Source: Luteibacter aegosomaticola
GTDB lineage: Bacteria > Pseudomonadota > Gammaproteobacteria > Xanthomonadales > Rhodanobacteraceae
Assembly: GCF_023078475.1 (NCBI RefSeq)
Contig: NZ_CP095741.1
Span: forward strand, 930,001-994,000
DNA length: 64,000 bases
Reading direction: 5' to 3'
Shown here piece by piece: positions 21,106-28,950 of this stretch. Made by a program: the position numbers and the translations under genes. How positions within the stretch are numbered: the first letter of the stretch is position 1; each line of letters opens with the position of its first letter. The notes beneath the pieces are model-generated. The model was not told the origin of the DNA. It searched no databases and saw only the letters and a program-made list of their open reading frames with translations.

Positions 21106-21873
21106 ATGCGAAACTTACGACACCTGGTCTTCCTTCTCGCGGCCGCCGCTGTACTGCCCGCCTGTGCCAGGGAAGCCACGCCCGTACGCGGTTACACCGT
21201 CGTGCACCGCTACCCGCATGATCCGAAGGCCTTCACCGAAGGCCTCTTCTACGAAGACGGGTTCCTCTACGAAAGCACGGGCGAGTACGACGGCGCCGGC
21301 GTGCGCAAGGTGGAACTCGACACCGGCAAGGTGGTGCAGCAGCGCGATGTGCCGCAGGGATACTTTGGCGAAGGCATCGTGTTCGCCGGCCCCTACCTGC
21401 TCCAGCTCACCTGGCGACAGGGCGTCGGCTTCCTCTACGACCGCAGCTCTTTCGAGCTGAAGGGCACGCTGCGCTACAGCGGCGAAGGCTGGGCGCTCAC
21501 CCGCGACGCCACGCATCTCTACATGAGCGATGGCACGCCGGTGATCCGCGTGCTGGACCCCGATACGTTCAAGCAGACCGGCAGCATCACCGTCACCGAC
21601 GACGGCGTGCCGGTCCAGATGGTGAATGAGCTGGAGTGGGTGAAGGGCGCGATCTACGCCAACGTGTGGCAGACCAGCCGTATCGCCCGCATCGACCCGA
21701 AGACCGGCAAGGTCATCGACTGGATTGAACTGGCCCCGTTGGTCAAGGAGCAGCACGTCGGTAACGATCCCGATGCCGTGCTCAACGGCATCGCCTACGA
21801 TGCCAAACACGACCGCCTGTTCATCACCGGCAAGCGCTGGTCGAACCTCTACGAAATCAAGATCAAACCCTGA
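21106..21873 (+). CDS. Glutaminyl-peptide cyclotransferase, lipoprotein
   Basis: The protein has 255 residues of the plant/bacterial type glutaminyl cyclase family (Glu_cyclase_2), a five-bladed propeller unrelated to the mammalian zinc enzyme. Family marks include FTEGLFYEDGFLYESTG, GEGIVFAGPYLLQLTW and LNELEWV-type NELEWVKGAIYANVW, plus NGIAYD and FITGKRW. It converts N-terminal Gln to pyroglutamate, which protects secreted peptides against aminopeptidases. The signal peptide ends in the lipobox LPAC (Cys20), so it is probably lipidated; Ala follows the Cys, which favours outer-membrane sorting. It sits downstream of a secreted M1 aminopeptidase. Confidence 0.9.
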   Translation: MRNLRHLVFLLAAAAVLPACAREATPVRGYTVVHRYPHDPKAFTEGLFYEDGFLYESTGEYDGAGVRKVELDTGKVVQQRDVPQGYFGEGIVFAGPYLLQLTWRQGVGFLYDRSSFELKGTLRYSGEGWALTRDATHLYMSDGTPVIRVLDPDTFKQTGSITVTDDGVPVQMVNELEWVKGAIYANVWQTSRIARIDPKTGKVIDWIELAPLVKEQHVGNDPDAVLNGIAYDAKHDRLFITGKRWSNLYEIKIKP

Positions 21874-21878
21874 AAGCT

Positions 21879-22012
21879 GTAGGAGCCCACCCTGTGGGCG
21901 ACATCTTTCGCCTCACCGCTGCAGGCCCTGTGACGTTCTCGCGAACGGCGTCGCCCACAGGGTGGGCTCCTACAACATCGCGAAAGATGTCGCCCACAGG
22001 GTGGGCTCCTAC
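21879..22012. repeat. REP cluster, family A, three arms
   Basis: Family A arm GTAGGAGCCCACCCTGTGG followed by two inverted arms ending ACAGGGTGGGCTCCTAC, with shared inner motifs GACATCTTTCGC and GCGAACGGCGTCGCC. It lies between convergent genes and its right edge contains the TAG stop of the PfkB gene (22009-22011). Confidence 0.88.
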
Positions 22013-22869
22013 AAGGGCGGGGTGCGCTCGCAGGCGGCGGTTAGTGCTTCCTTGAAGCTGCCGGGTGTGGTCAGGCGTGCGGCCAGCGTGCCCTTGAAGG
22101 CATCGCCGTGGCCGCAGGCGGGCAGGCGGTAGAGGTCGGTGGGATCGTCGTGGCGGTCAGCGCCATGCGAGACGAGGCAGCTCTTTTCCAGGGAGATCAC
22201 GACCGTGCCGGCACATAGCCGGCGGGCCAGGGCGTTGATCGTGGCGTCGCCCATGCCTGTCACCGCCTGGGCGGTGACATCGATATTGAGGAAACGCCCG
22301 CAGGCGTGGGCGAACTCGTGCAGTCCGAGCAGGAGCACATCGGTGCTCGCGAACTCGCGAACGGAAAGGCGCGGCGGCAACGGGCCGGGATCGAGGATGC
22401 GCAGCAGGCGCTTGGCGCCCGCAAATTCCAGCGCAGCGGCGATGGTATCGATGTTGGCCTCCGCGGAGGCCAACAGCACCGAAGCCTCATCGAACAGGTC
22501 GCCCTGTGCGGCGACGAAGGCCGCGTCGAGGTGTTCGTTGGCGCCGGAGGAGAGGACGGCGAGCGACTGCCCGCGCGGTTCTTCGAACAGACCGGTGCGC
22601 CCGGTACGCGTGCCGGACACCACCTGCCAGCGCGCGTCCACCAGCGGCGGCAGCCCCGAAGGGTCGATGATGTCGTCGCCGATGGCGGCGATCAGGCCGG
22701 TGCCCGTGCCGGTGTGGGCGGCGGCGACGGCCTGGTGGAAGGCCTTGCCGCCGGGCCGCCGTTCAAACGACTCGGCGTGTACAGGCTCGCCGGCGCGAGG
22801 AAGGCGCGGCACGCGCCAGCGTTCTTCCTCGCTATACCCGCCAACGACCAGCAGGCGGATACCCGTCAT
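22009..22869 (-). CDS. PfkB-family (ribokinase-like) sugar or nucleoside kinase, atypical
   Basis: The protein has 286 residues of the ribokinase fold: N-terminal strand LLVVGGYSEEERWRVPRLPRAGE, sugar-side motif GGKAFHQAVAAA near 42, and the catalytic loop near 262. In the loop the usual GAGDAF reads GHGDAF; the catalytic Asp remains. In the first motif the conserved Asn of GG(K)G-NQA is His. Substrate specificity may thus differ from ribokinase. It starts three bases after the nupC stop on the same strand, so a nucleoside or its sugar is a reasonable substrate guess. Its stop lies in a REP arm. Cytosolic. Confidence 0.75.
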   Translation of the reverse strand: MTGIRLLVVGGYSEEERWRVPRLPRAGEPVHAESFERRPGGKAFHQAVAAAHTGTGTGLIAAIGDDIIDPSGLPPLVDARWQVVSGTRTGRTGLFEEPRGQSLAVLSSGANEHLDAAFVAAQGDLFDEASVLLASAEANIDTIAAALEFAGAKRLLRILDPGPLPPRLSVREFASTDVLLLGLHEFAHACGRFLNIDVTAQAVTGMGDATINALARRLCAGTVVISLEKSCLVSHGADRHDDPTDLYRLPACGHGDAFKGTLAARLTTPGSFKEALTAACERTPPL

Positions 22870-22872
22870 GGA

Positions 22873-24177
22873 TCAGAAGCGCTCCAGCACGCCGGCGATG
22901 GTCGCCGTCATGAAGGTGGCGATGGAGCCGCCGAGCACGGCGCGCAGGCCGAGGCGTGCGAGGTCGGCACGACGGTTCGGGGCGAGGCCGCCGATACCGC
23001 CAATCTGGATGGCGATGGACGAGAAGTTGGCGAAACCGCAGAGCGCATAGGTCGCGATCAGGCGGCTTTCCGGCATCAGGTCCGGCAGGTGCTTCGCGAG
23101 GTCGGCGTAGGCGACGAACTCGTTGATGACGACCTTCTCGCCGATGAAGCTACCGACCACGGTCGCATCGTGCCAGGGCACGCCGATCAGCCAGGCGATC
23201 GGGGCCAGCACCCAGCCGAAGATCGTTTCGAGGCTGAAGGTGACCGCATGGCCGGCATTGGCCGAGAGGTAAGCGTTGATGCTGTGCTCGCCGCCGATCG
23301 TGCCGATCCACTGCACCGGGCCGTTGATGAGCGCGATCAGCGCGATGAAGGCCAGCAGCATGGCGCCGACGTTGAGCGCCAGCTTCAGGCCATCGCCCGC
23401 GCCGGTGGCGGCGGCGTCGATCACGTTGGCCGTGGTCTTCTCGACTTCGATCTTGACGGTACCGCGGGTGAGCGGTTCCTGGGTTTCCGGGACGAGGATC
23501 TTGGCCAGCACCATGGTGGCCGGAGCCGCCATCACCGAAGCGGTGAGCAGGTGCTTCGCGTAGAACATGCGCGAAGCCGGATCGTCGCCGCCGAGCATGG
23601 CCACGTAGGCGGCCATGACCGAGCCGGCGATGTGCGCCATGCCGCCGATCATGACGGTCATGAGCTCGGCCTGGGTCATGCGCTCGAGGTACGGCTTGAT
23701 CGTGAGTGGCGCCTCGGTCTGGCCGATGAACACGCTGGCGCAGACGCTGGTGGTCTCCGCGCCGGAGACGCGCATCACCTTGGTGATGACCCACGCCATG
23801 CCCTTTACGATCTGCTGCATCACGCCCAGGTGGTACAGCACGCCGGTGAGCGAGGCGAAGAAGATGATGGTGGGGAGGACCTTCACGGCGAAGATCACGC
23901 CGAACTTGTCGGTATCGAGCAGGCTGCCGAAGATGAAGCGCGAACCCACTTCCACGTAATCGAGCAGGCGCACGAAGCCGGTCGCTATCGCGTCGAACAC
24001 GTCGCGGCCCAGCGGCACCTTCAGCACGATGGCGGCAAAAGCGATCTGCAGGGTGATGCCGGTGGCGACCAGCTTCCAGTCAACCGAGCGCTTGTTGTTG
24101 GAGAAGCAGAACGCGATGCCCACGAGCACCGCCAAACCGAACAGGCCAAACAGAATGTGGCCCAGCAGATCGAGCAT
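22873..24177 (-). CDS. nupC: Concentrative nucleoside transporter (NupC/CNT family)
   Basis: The protein has 434 residues from the ATG at 24177, preceded by AAAGGGG. It carries the CNT family order: N-terminal helices, then the gate and nucleoside-binding motifs FIGQTEAPLTIKPYL and MTVMIGGMAHIAGSVMAAYV, and later GEKVVINEFVAYADL and YALCGFANFSSIAIQIGGIGGLAPNRR. These transport nucleosides by proton or sodium symport. It is followed three bases later by a PfkB-type kinase, so the pair may import and phosphorylate a nucleoside. The 160 bases to the divergent LysE gene hold the likely promoter. Confidence 0.9.
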   Translation of the reverse strand: MLDLLGHILFGLFGLAVLVGIAFCFSNNKRSVDWKLVATGITLQIAFAAIVLKVPLGRDVFDAIATGFVRLLDYVEVGSRFIFGSLLDTDKFGVIFAVKVLPTIIFFASLTGVLYHLGVMQQIVKGMAWVITKVMRVSGAETTSVCASVFIGQTEAPLTIKPYLERMTQAELMTVMIGGMAHIAGSVMAAYVAMLGGDDPASRMFYAKHLLTASVMAAPATMVLAKILVPETQEPLTRGTVKIEVEKTTANVIDAAATGAGDGLKLALNVGAMLLAFIALIALINGPVQWIGTIGGEHSINAYLSANAGHAVTFSLETIFGWVLAPIAWLIGVPWHDATVVGSFIGEKVVINEFVAYADLAKHLPDLMPESRLIATYALCGFANFSSIAIQIGGIGGLAPNRRADLARLGLRAVLGGSIATFMTATIAGVLERF

Positions 24178-24338
24178 CGTGACGTACCCCTTTAAAGCCC
24201 GGGGGTCGCCCCGTGACCGCTTAAAAAACGGGAGGTTACGGGACGGGGGGCGTGGGGGCAAGGCGCGCTGCGAAAAAGACGTGAAATCCGGGCCGGGAGG
24301 GGCTCGCGCGCGGGCGCCGTCCTGCCTAAGCTAGGGGC

Positions 24339-24971
24339 ATGGCACATATCTTCCTGACCCTGGCCGTGGTCCAGCTGGTGGCCCTGGTCACCCCCGGCCC
24401 CGATTTCTTCTTCGTCAGCCAACTGGCGGCGAGCCGCTCCCGGCGCGAGGCCGCCGCGGGCGTGGTGGGTATCGCTCTGGGCGTGGCTGTTTGGGCCGCG
24501 CTGGCCCTGCTGGGCCTGCAGCTCCTGCTGCACCGCCTGGCCTGGCTGGAGCGGGGCATCGCCGTGGCCGGCGGCGCCTATCTCTGCTGGATGGGTTTCC
24601 AGATGCTCCGGGCCTCCTGGAAGGCAAAACCCGATGCGGCGGTCCCTGTCGTCGACGTGCGCGATTCCAGCCCGGGAAGGGCGTTGCTCCGTGGCCTGTT
24701 GACCAACCTGGCCAACCCCAAGGCCGCCATTTATTTCGCTTCGATCTTCTCGGCCTTCATTGGCGATGGCGTGGACGCCGGCGCGCGCTGGGGCCTGTGG
24801 GCCATGGTGACGGCCGAGACGGTGCTGTGGTTCGGCGTGGTCGCGGCGATCTTCGCCATGCCGGCCATGCGCCGCGGCTACGTCCGCGCAAGCCGCTGGA
24901 TCGATGGCGGGGCGGGAGCGATCTTCACCCTGTTCGGCCTCCATCTGATCCTGGGTCGCCGCGCGGTCTAA
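24339..24971 (+). CDS. LysE/RhtB-family amino-acid exporter
   Basis: The protein has 210 residues with about six membrane helices. It opens with the family signature VVQLVALVTPGPDFFFVSQLAAS and has the conserved LLTNLANPKAAIYFASIFSAF block. Members such as RhtB/RhtC export homoserine, threonine or similar amino acids; the substrate here cannot be told. The end overlaps by three bases the end of the convergent MarR regulator, which is a plausible controller. It diverges from nupC. Confidence 0.88.
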   Translation: MAHIFLTLAVVQLVALVTPGPDFFFVSQLAASRSRREAAAGVVGIALGVAVWAALALLGLQLLLHRLAWLERGIAVAGGAYLCWMGFQMLRASWKAKPDAAVPVVDVRDSSPGRALLRGLLTNLANPKAAIYFASIFSAFIGDGVDAGARWGLWAMVTAETVLWFGVVAAIFAMPAMRRGYVRASRWIDGGAGAIFTLFGLHLILGRRAV

Positions 24972-25417
24972 TCGCGGTCGAGGTTCCGGCTGACCTGGGC
25001 CAGGCTCTCGGCCAGGACCAGGAGATGCGGGGCACCGACGCCTTCGAGGGCGTTGCGGGCCACGTCGGCGATGAGCGCACGGACCCGCTCGGCCATGCGC
25101 TTGCCTGCCGGGGTCAGGCCGATATCCACCAGCCGGCGGTCGGCATTGTTGCGCGTGCGCTTCATCAGCCCGCGCTCGATCCCCGCATCCACCGCGTGGG
25201 TCACCGTGCTCGCATTCACGCCGCAGGTACCCGCCAGCTCCGTCGAGATCATGCTGCCGTGGACAGCGAGCAACAGGAGCATGTCGCCCTGCAGGGCGGT
25301 GATACCGAACTCCCGCTGGGCGCGACGGCCCACCGCATCGCGCAGGCGCGAACCGGCAAGCATCAGGTCGCGGCCGAGATGCAGCGTCGCGGCGGGGGTG
25401 GCGGATTCGCCGCTCAT
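24968..25417 (-). CDS. MarR-family transcriptional regulator
   Basis: The protein has 149 residues from the ATG at 25417. The winged helix region is TALQGDMLLLLAVHGSMISTELAGTCGVNASTVTHAVDAGIERGLMKRTRNNADRRLVDIGLTPAGKRM, with the wing's DRR motif. MarR proteins act as dimeric repressors released by small ligands. It converges with the LysE exporter and is separated by 107 bases from the AraC gene upstream. Its own promoter region is 25418-25524, where nothing else is seen. Confidence 0.88.
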   Translation of the reverse strand: MSGESATPAATLHLGRDLMLAGSRLRDAVGRRAQREFGITALQGDMLLLLAVHGSMISTELAGTCGVNASTVTHAVDAGIERGLMKRTRNNADRRLVDIGLTPAGKRMAERVRALIADVARNALEGVGAPHLLVLAESLAQVSRNLDRD

Positions 25418-25524
25418 GGGGTGGTTCCTGCCGATGGTATGGCGGCCATCATACGCAGCCCGGGGGCAGAGGGAATTGACTGAAACCGGTTGTCTTTGCA
25501 AATAACCGGCGGTGTTTGAACTTT

Positions 25525-26274
25525 TTACTCCGCCGCGCGCCGCCAGGCGCCGGGCGGCATCCCTACCAGCCGGGTGAATACCCGGGTGAAATGGCTCTGC
25601 TCGGCGAAGCCACAGGCCAGCGCGATATCGGCGAGCGAAAGCTCCGTGGTCTGCAGCAGTTCACGGGCCCGGCCGATCCGCCGCTCGAGCAGCCAGCGGT
25701 GCGGCGGCTTGCCGAGGCTGCGGCGGAAGGCGCGCGAGAAGTGGTTCACCGACAGGCCGCATGCATCGGCGACATCCGAGACGGGAAAGCTCTGGTCCAG
25801 CCGCTGCTCCATGAAGGCGAGCGCGCGACGTTCCTGCCAGTTCGCCAGGCCACCGCGGATGGCACCGGCATCCTCGCGCTGGGGGGCGGGCAGGATGGCG
25901 CGCAAGGCCAGCGCCACATGCGCCATGAGGGGAGCGTTGGGCTGTTCGGCACGCAGCGTATCGAACAGCACCTGCGCCAGGCTGCGCACGGCGGGTGGGT
26001 GCACGATATCGCTGCTGTCCGGCGCGCGACGAAACAGAATGGCGCCCGCCCCGGGATCTGCCGCGCCCACCGTGCGGTAGACGAGCAACAGGTCGTCATC
26101 GGCACCGTCGTCGGGGCCGATCACGATTTCGGTTAATGCCAGGCGATCCCGCCATGCCTGTACCTGGGTGACCTCGGACGGCCTGTCGAGCGCGGCCGAA
26201 CGCTGCGCGAGGTCGATCACAAGCGTGGGCGTGCGCGGGATTCTGACGGAGCAGGCAGTCTCGGCGCGGTACAT
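25525..26274 (-). CDS. AraC-family transcriptional regulator
   Basis: The protein has 249 residues from the ATG at 26274, which has GAGAGGGT upstream. The C-terminal 100 residues hold two helix-turn-helix motifs: VSDVADACGLSVNHFSRAFRRSLGKPPHRWL and LADIALACGFAEQSHFTRVFTRLVGMPPGAWRR. The N-terminal half is an uncharacterised sensing domain. No operon partner; the upstream 172 bases (26275-26446) are comparatively AT-rich and probably contain its promoter. Targets unknown. Confidence 0.88.
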   Translation of the reverse strand: MYRAETACSVRIPRTPTLVIDLAQRSAALDRPSEVTQVQAWRDRLALTEIVIGPDDGADDDLLLVYRTVGAADPGAGAILFRRAPDSSDIVHPPAVRSLAQVLFDTLRAEQPNAPLMAHVALALRAILPAPQREDAGAIRGGLANWQERRALAFMEQRLDQSFPVSDVADACGLSVNHFSRAFRRSLGKPPHRWLLERRIGRARELLQTTELSLADIALACGFAEQSHFTRVFTRLVGMPPGAWRRAAE

Positions 26275-26446
26275 GGCCGACCCTCTCGGTATCGGATGAA
26301 GATTGAAGCATTGCGCACGCAAGGATCTGCGCCTACCCCCTAAAGGGGTATACGTCATGTGAAATGTGCAATCGATTGCATTTTGTCGCGGGACAATTTC
26401 CTAGGTAACCGAATTAACCAGATTCGGTATCACACAGGGATGCCGC

Positions 26447-26623
26447 TTATAGCACCCAGCGCCAAAGTGCCAGGATCACGATGACCACGAGCGCGCCCAC
26501 CACCAGATGCCGCGCATAGGGACCGCCGGAGACCCCGCCGTCGTAACTCGCATCGTCGAACTCGTGCGAGGCATCGTGGGGGTGGCGAATAAAGGGGAGG
26601 CGCAGGCGGCGTTTACGAGGCAT
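26447..26623 (-). CDS. Small membrane protein, 58 residues
   Basis: A short gene of 58 residues ending TAA. Residues 1-8 are strongly basic (MPRKRRLRL), 15-35 are Asp/His/Gly rich, and 40-57 form one transmembrane helix (LVVGALVVIVILALWRWVL). The basic start and single C-terminal helix suggest a tail-anchored inner-membrane protein. It begins 8 bases after the stop of the larger gene at 26632 and is probably in its transcript. Not recognised; the call rests on length, composition and position. Confidence 0.45.
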   Translation of the reverse strand: MPRKRRLRLPFIRHPHDASHEFDDASYDGGVSGGPYARHLVVGALVVIVILALWRWVL

Positions 26624-26631
26624 GGCGGCGG

Positions 26632-27618
26632 TTAGTGATCAGAGGACGTGACGCGCGACGTGTTCTTCAGTTCTTCGAGGATGTCCGGGCCGCGCACGTC
26701 GATGTGGTCGAGGTTATCGATGTAGAAGCGGACAAAAGGCTTCTCCGCATCCTTTGGCATCCAGGGTCGGGCCCAGGCGAACACCACGCAGTATCCCTCG
26801 TGCTCCGCGATGAGCTTGTCGAGGCGGGCGCGCAGCAGTTTGCGCACGGGGTAGGCGTCAATATCCTTCGCGGAGAGCGTGATCGTCGGCTTCAGCAGCT
26901 CATCGCCGTGGCGGAACGGGCGCGTAAAACGCAGGTAGTAGCCGCCTTCCTTCGTCGCCCGCAACGAGGCCGTACCCCACCAGACCGCACGCGTTTGCAA
27001 ATGGTCGGCGACCTTCTGCCGGTAGACGTTGCGGAACAGCGCCTCGTAGGTGGTGGTATCGCCGCCGATGGTGACCGGTGCGTCGGCGAGATCCTTGTCG
27101 CGGCGGTGCTCGAGGAACTTCTGCACGAGCGACGACAGGCGATAGAAGTGGCTGGGCCGCGGCGCGGCAGGTGACGTACCGCCTCTCGGTGCCGGTGCAC
27201 TCTGAGCCGAGGGCGGCGTCCCGCCCCCCAACGTCGGCGCACTACGCTCCACGGGTGGCGCGGGTGGCGCGGGTGGCGCGCCGGGCACGCGGGTACCAGG
27301 CTCGCGCCGGAAATGGTTGGCGGGACGTTCCGCTTCGAAGATATCCGCACCCTTCGCGGGCCGGGCCTCGCCGCGGCCATGGACGACTTCGCAGGTATCG
27401 GCGTGGTCCTCCAGCCGGTGCGAGCGGTAATACGGGCGGATAAGCAGGGTCTGCTCGGGCTTCTTCAGGCATGCGCAGGTGAGCGGCGCATGGCAGCCGG
27501 TGCCCACGCAGGTGAAGCGTGGCTCCTCGCCAAGGAGTTCGGCCCAATACAGCTCGTAGGCGCGTTCTGCGCTCAGGCGTTCATCGCTGTCGGGCAGCAG
27601 GGCTTCGTCGATCGACAT
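26632..27618 (-). CDS. Unknown protein with N-terminal Cys/His cluster and Pro-rich linker
   Basis: The protein has 328 residues starting at MSIDEALL. Residues 30-85 carry a Cys/His cluster that looks like a metal site: CVGTGCHAPLTCACLKK, then H and EDHADTCEVVHG, somewhat like the zinc-binding start of CoiA-type competence proteins. A low-complexity Pro/Ala/Gly linker (PPAPPAPP, APRGGTSPAAP) spans about 110-160. The C-terminal half (about 165-325) is a compact alpha/beta domain with HFYRLSSLVQKFLEHRRDKDL and CVVFAWARPW that I do not recognise. No signal peptide, so cytosolic. Function unknown; a nucleic-acid role is a guess from the zinc-like cluster. Confidence 0.65.
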   Translation of the reverse strand: MSIDEALLPDSDERLSAERAYELYWAELLGEEPRFTCVGTGCHAPLTCACLKKPEQTLLIRPYYRSHRLEDHADTCEVVHGRGEARPAKGADIFEAERPANHFRREPGTRVPGAPPAPPAPPVERSAPTLGGGTPPSAQSAPAPRGGTSPAAPRPSHFYRLSSLVQKFLEHRRDKDLADAPVTIGGDTTTYEALFRNVYRQKVADHLQTRAVWWGTASLRATKEGGYYLRFTRPFRHGDELLKPTITLSAKDIDAYPVRKLLRARLDKLIAEHEGYCVVFAWARPWMPKDAEKPFVRFYIDNLDHIDVRGPDILEELKNTSRVTSSDH

Positions 27619-27647
27619 GCCCGCAGGATATCGCAGCAGGTATTTCC

Positions 27648-27742
27648 GTAGGAGCCCACCCTGTGGGCGACATCTTTCGCCTCGTGGCAGCAAGCTCTCT
27701 GACGCCTTCGCGAACGGCGCCGCCCACAGGGTGGGCTCCTAC
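27648..27742. repeat. REP pair, family A
   Basis: Inverted pair of GTAGGAGCCCACCCTGTGG arms with inner GACATCTTTCGC and GCGAACGGC motifs. It lies between two minus-strand genes and abuts the stop codon of the 90-residue gene at 27743. Confidence 0.88.
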
Positions 27743-28015
27743 CTAGAATGCGCCGAAGCCATGGGAGGGTTCGAGCCCCAGGTCCATGCGCACACCGCGC
27801 AGGAAGGCCAGTACCTCGACATAGCGCCCCATCGTCACCAGCGTTTCAGCGGTGTGACGATCGAGCGCCACGATCGGCTCGTCGCGATACCACGCGATGC
27901 GCGCGGCCTCATCCGGTTCGATGCGCGATGCCTCGCGCAGCACCTGCCATGCATGCGCCTTGGTGGCTGGCGCCAGCGTCGCCGGAGGGAAAGCGATAAT
28001 CGGGGCGAATGACAT
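27743..28015 (-). CDS. Small protein resembling the MbcA/ParS antitoxin C-terminal domain
   Basis: The protein has 90 residues. Its middle (ARIAWYRDEPIVALDRHTAETLVTMGRYVEVLAFLRGVR) follows the spacing of the MbcA/ParS/Xre toxin-binding domain (PF09722): W-x-x-x-P-x-x-x-L-x-x-x-T-x-x-x-L-x-x-x-G-x-x-x-x-V-x-x-x-L. The usual N-terminal Xre helix-turn-helix is missing or reduced to about 30 residues. No RES-type toxin lies next to it, so if the match is right this is an orphan or a regulator. The similarity is from pattern only and needs a profile search. Its stop touches the REP pair. Confidence 0.5.
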   Translation of the reverse strand: MSFAPIIAFPPATLAPATKAHAWQVLREASRIEPDEAARIAWYRDEPIVALDRHTAETLVTMGRYVEVLAFLRGVRMDLGLEPSHGFGAF

Positions 28016-28104
28016 ACGGATAACCTCGGTCCACGGATGACCTCGAGGGCAAACTGCCTGCTTTCCCTGTCCCGACCCTTTCAGGCGCGCTGATCAAGCC
28101 ATGC

Positions 28105-28695
28105 TCAGGCTTCTTGCCACTGCGAACGGCGCCAGTGGCTGGGGCTCTGGCCCACAAGCCGGCGGAACAGGTTGCACAGGTGCGCCTGGTCCGAGAGCCC
28201 GCAGGCCAGCGCGATCTGGCTGAGCGGCTCACGTGTCTGCAGCATCAACTGCTGGGCACGCTCGACGCGCTTACGCATGATGAACGCATGCGGCGGCTCG
28301 CCGAAGGTGTCCTTGAAGGCGCGGCAGAAGTAACTGCTGGAAAGGCCGGCCAGTGTCGACAGGTGGTCGATCGTGATCGGGAAGCCGAGGTTCTCGTCGA
28401 CGTGTGCGGCGACACGGCGTGCCTGCCACGGTGCCAGCCCGGCACCTACGCGCCGGCGAGCGACCACACTGGGCACCGGCAAGGCGGGTGTTTCGGCCTG
28501 CTCAAGCAAGGCAGCCACTCGAGCCACGCAGGCGCGCGTGGTAGCGAGGTCGGTTTCCACGGCCGTGAGGGCCTGCTCGAGCAGACGGGCTACCGTCGGC
28601 TCGTCCGCGGGGGAGGTCACGGTAAACGTGTTGAGGGCATGCACCGCCTCGGCGGTCGGGACGGGCGTGGCGTAGGCATTCGATTCGTAGCGCAT
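28105..28695 (-). CDS. AraC-family transcriptional regulator, short form
   Basis: The protein has 196 residues. The C-terminal 100 residues are a typical AraC DNA-binding domain: WQARRVAAHVDENLGFPITIDHLSTLAGLSSSYFCRAFKDTFGEPPHAFIMRKR, then LSQIALACGLSDQAHLCNLFRRLVGQSPSHWRR. The N-terminal 90 residues are short and helical with no recognised ligand domain. It is divergent from the sensor kinase at 28951 across 255 bases, and may regulate it or itself. Confidence 0.87.
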   Translation of the reverse strand: MRYESNAYATPVPTAEAVHALNTFTVTSPADEPTVARLLEQALTAVETDLATTRACVARVAALLEQAETPALPVPSVVARRRVGAGLAPWQARRVAAHVDENLGFPITIDHLSTLAGLSSSYFCRAFKDTFGEPPHAFIMRKRVERAQQLMLQTREPLSQIALACGLSDQAHLCNLFRRLVGQSPSHWRRSQWQEA

Positions 28696-28950
28696 GGTCT
28701 GGCTCCGCAGGGGGGCAGGGACATGGGCAGCGCGCCCACCATCGCAGCCTATGCGCGATGCGGGGGTGGACTGAATTCTACGTAGGGCTCTGGGAGCCCA
28801 TACCTAAGGATGATTTGGAGGTTTGACACCTTTCTTGTAACGGTCATGCCGTAACGGTCAAAAACCATCACCGGCGTGCAAGACTGCCATGACGTGTTTA
28901 GACACGATTCTGGCCGAATCTGCACCAGTCTGCTGACGCGCGAGCCATCG

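Noticed and set aside
22306..24195. A 629-residue frame antisense to nupC and the PfkB gene
   Set aside because: Composition is Gly/Arg/His-rich shadow text. The minus-strand genes carry clear family motifs.
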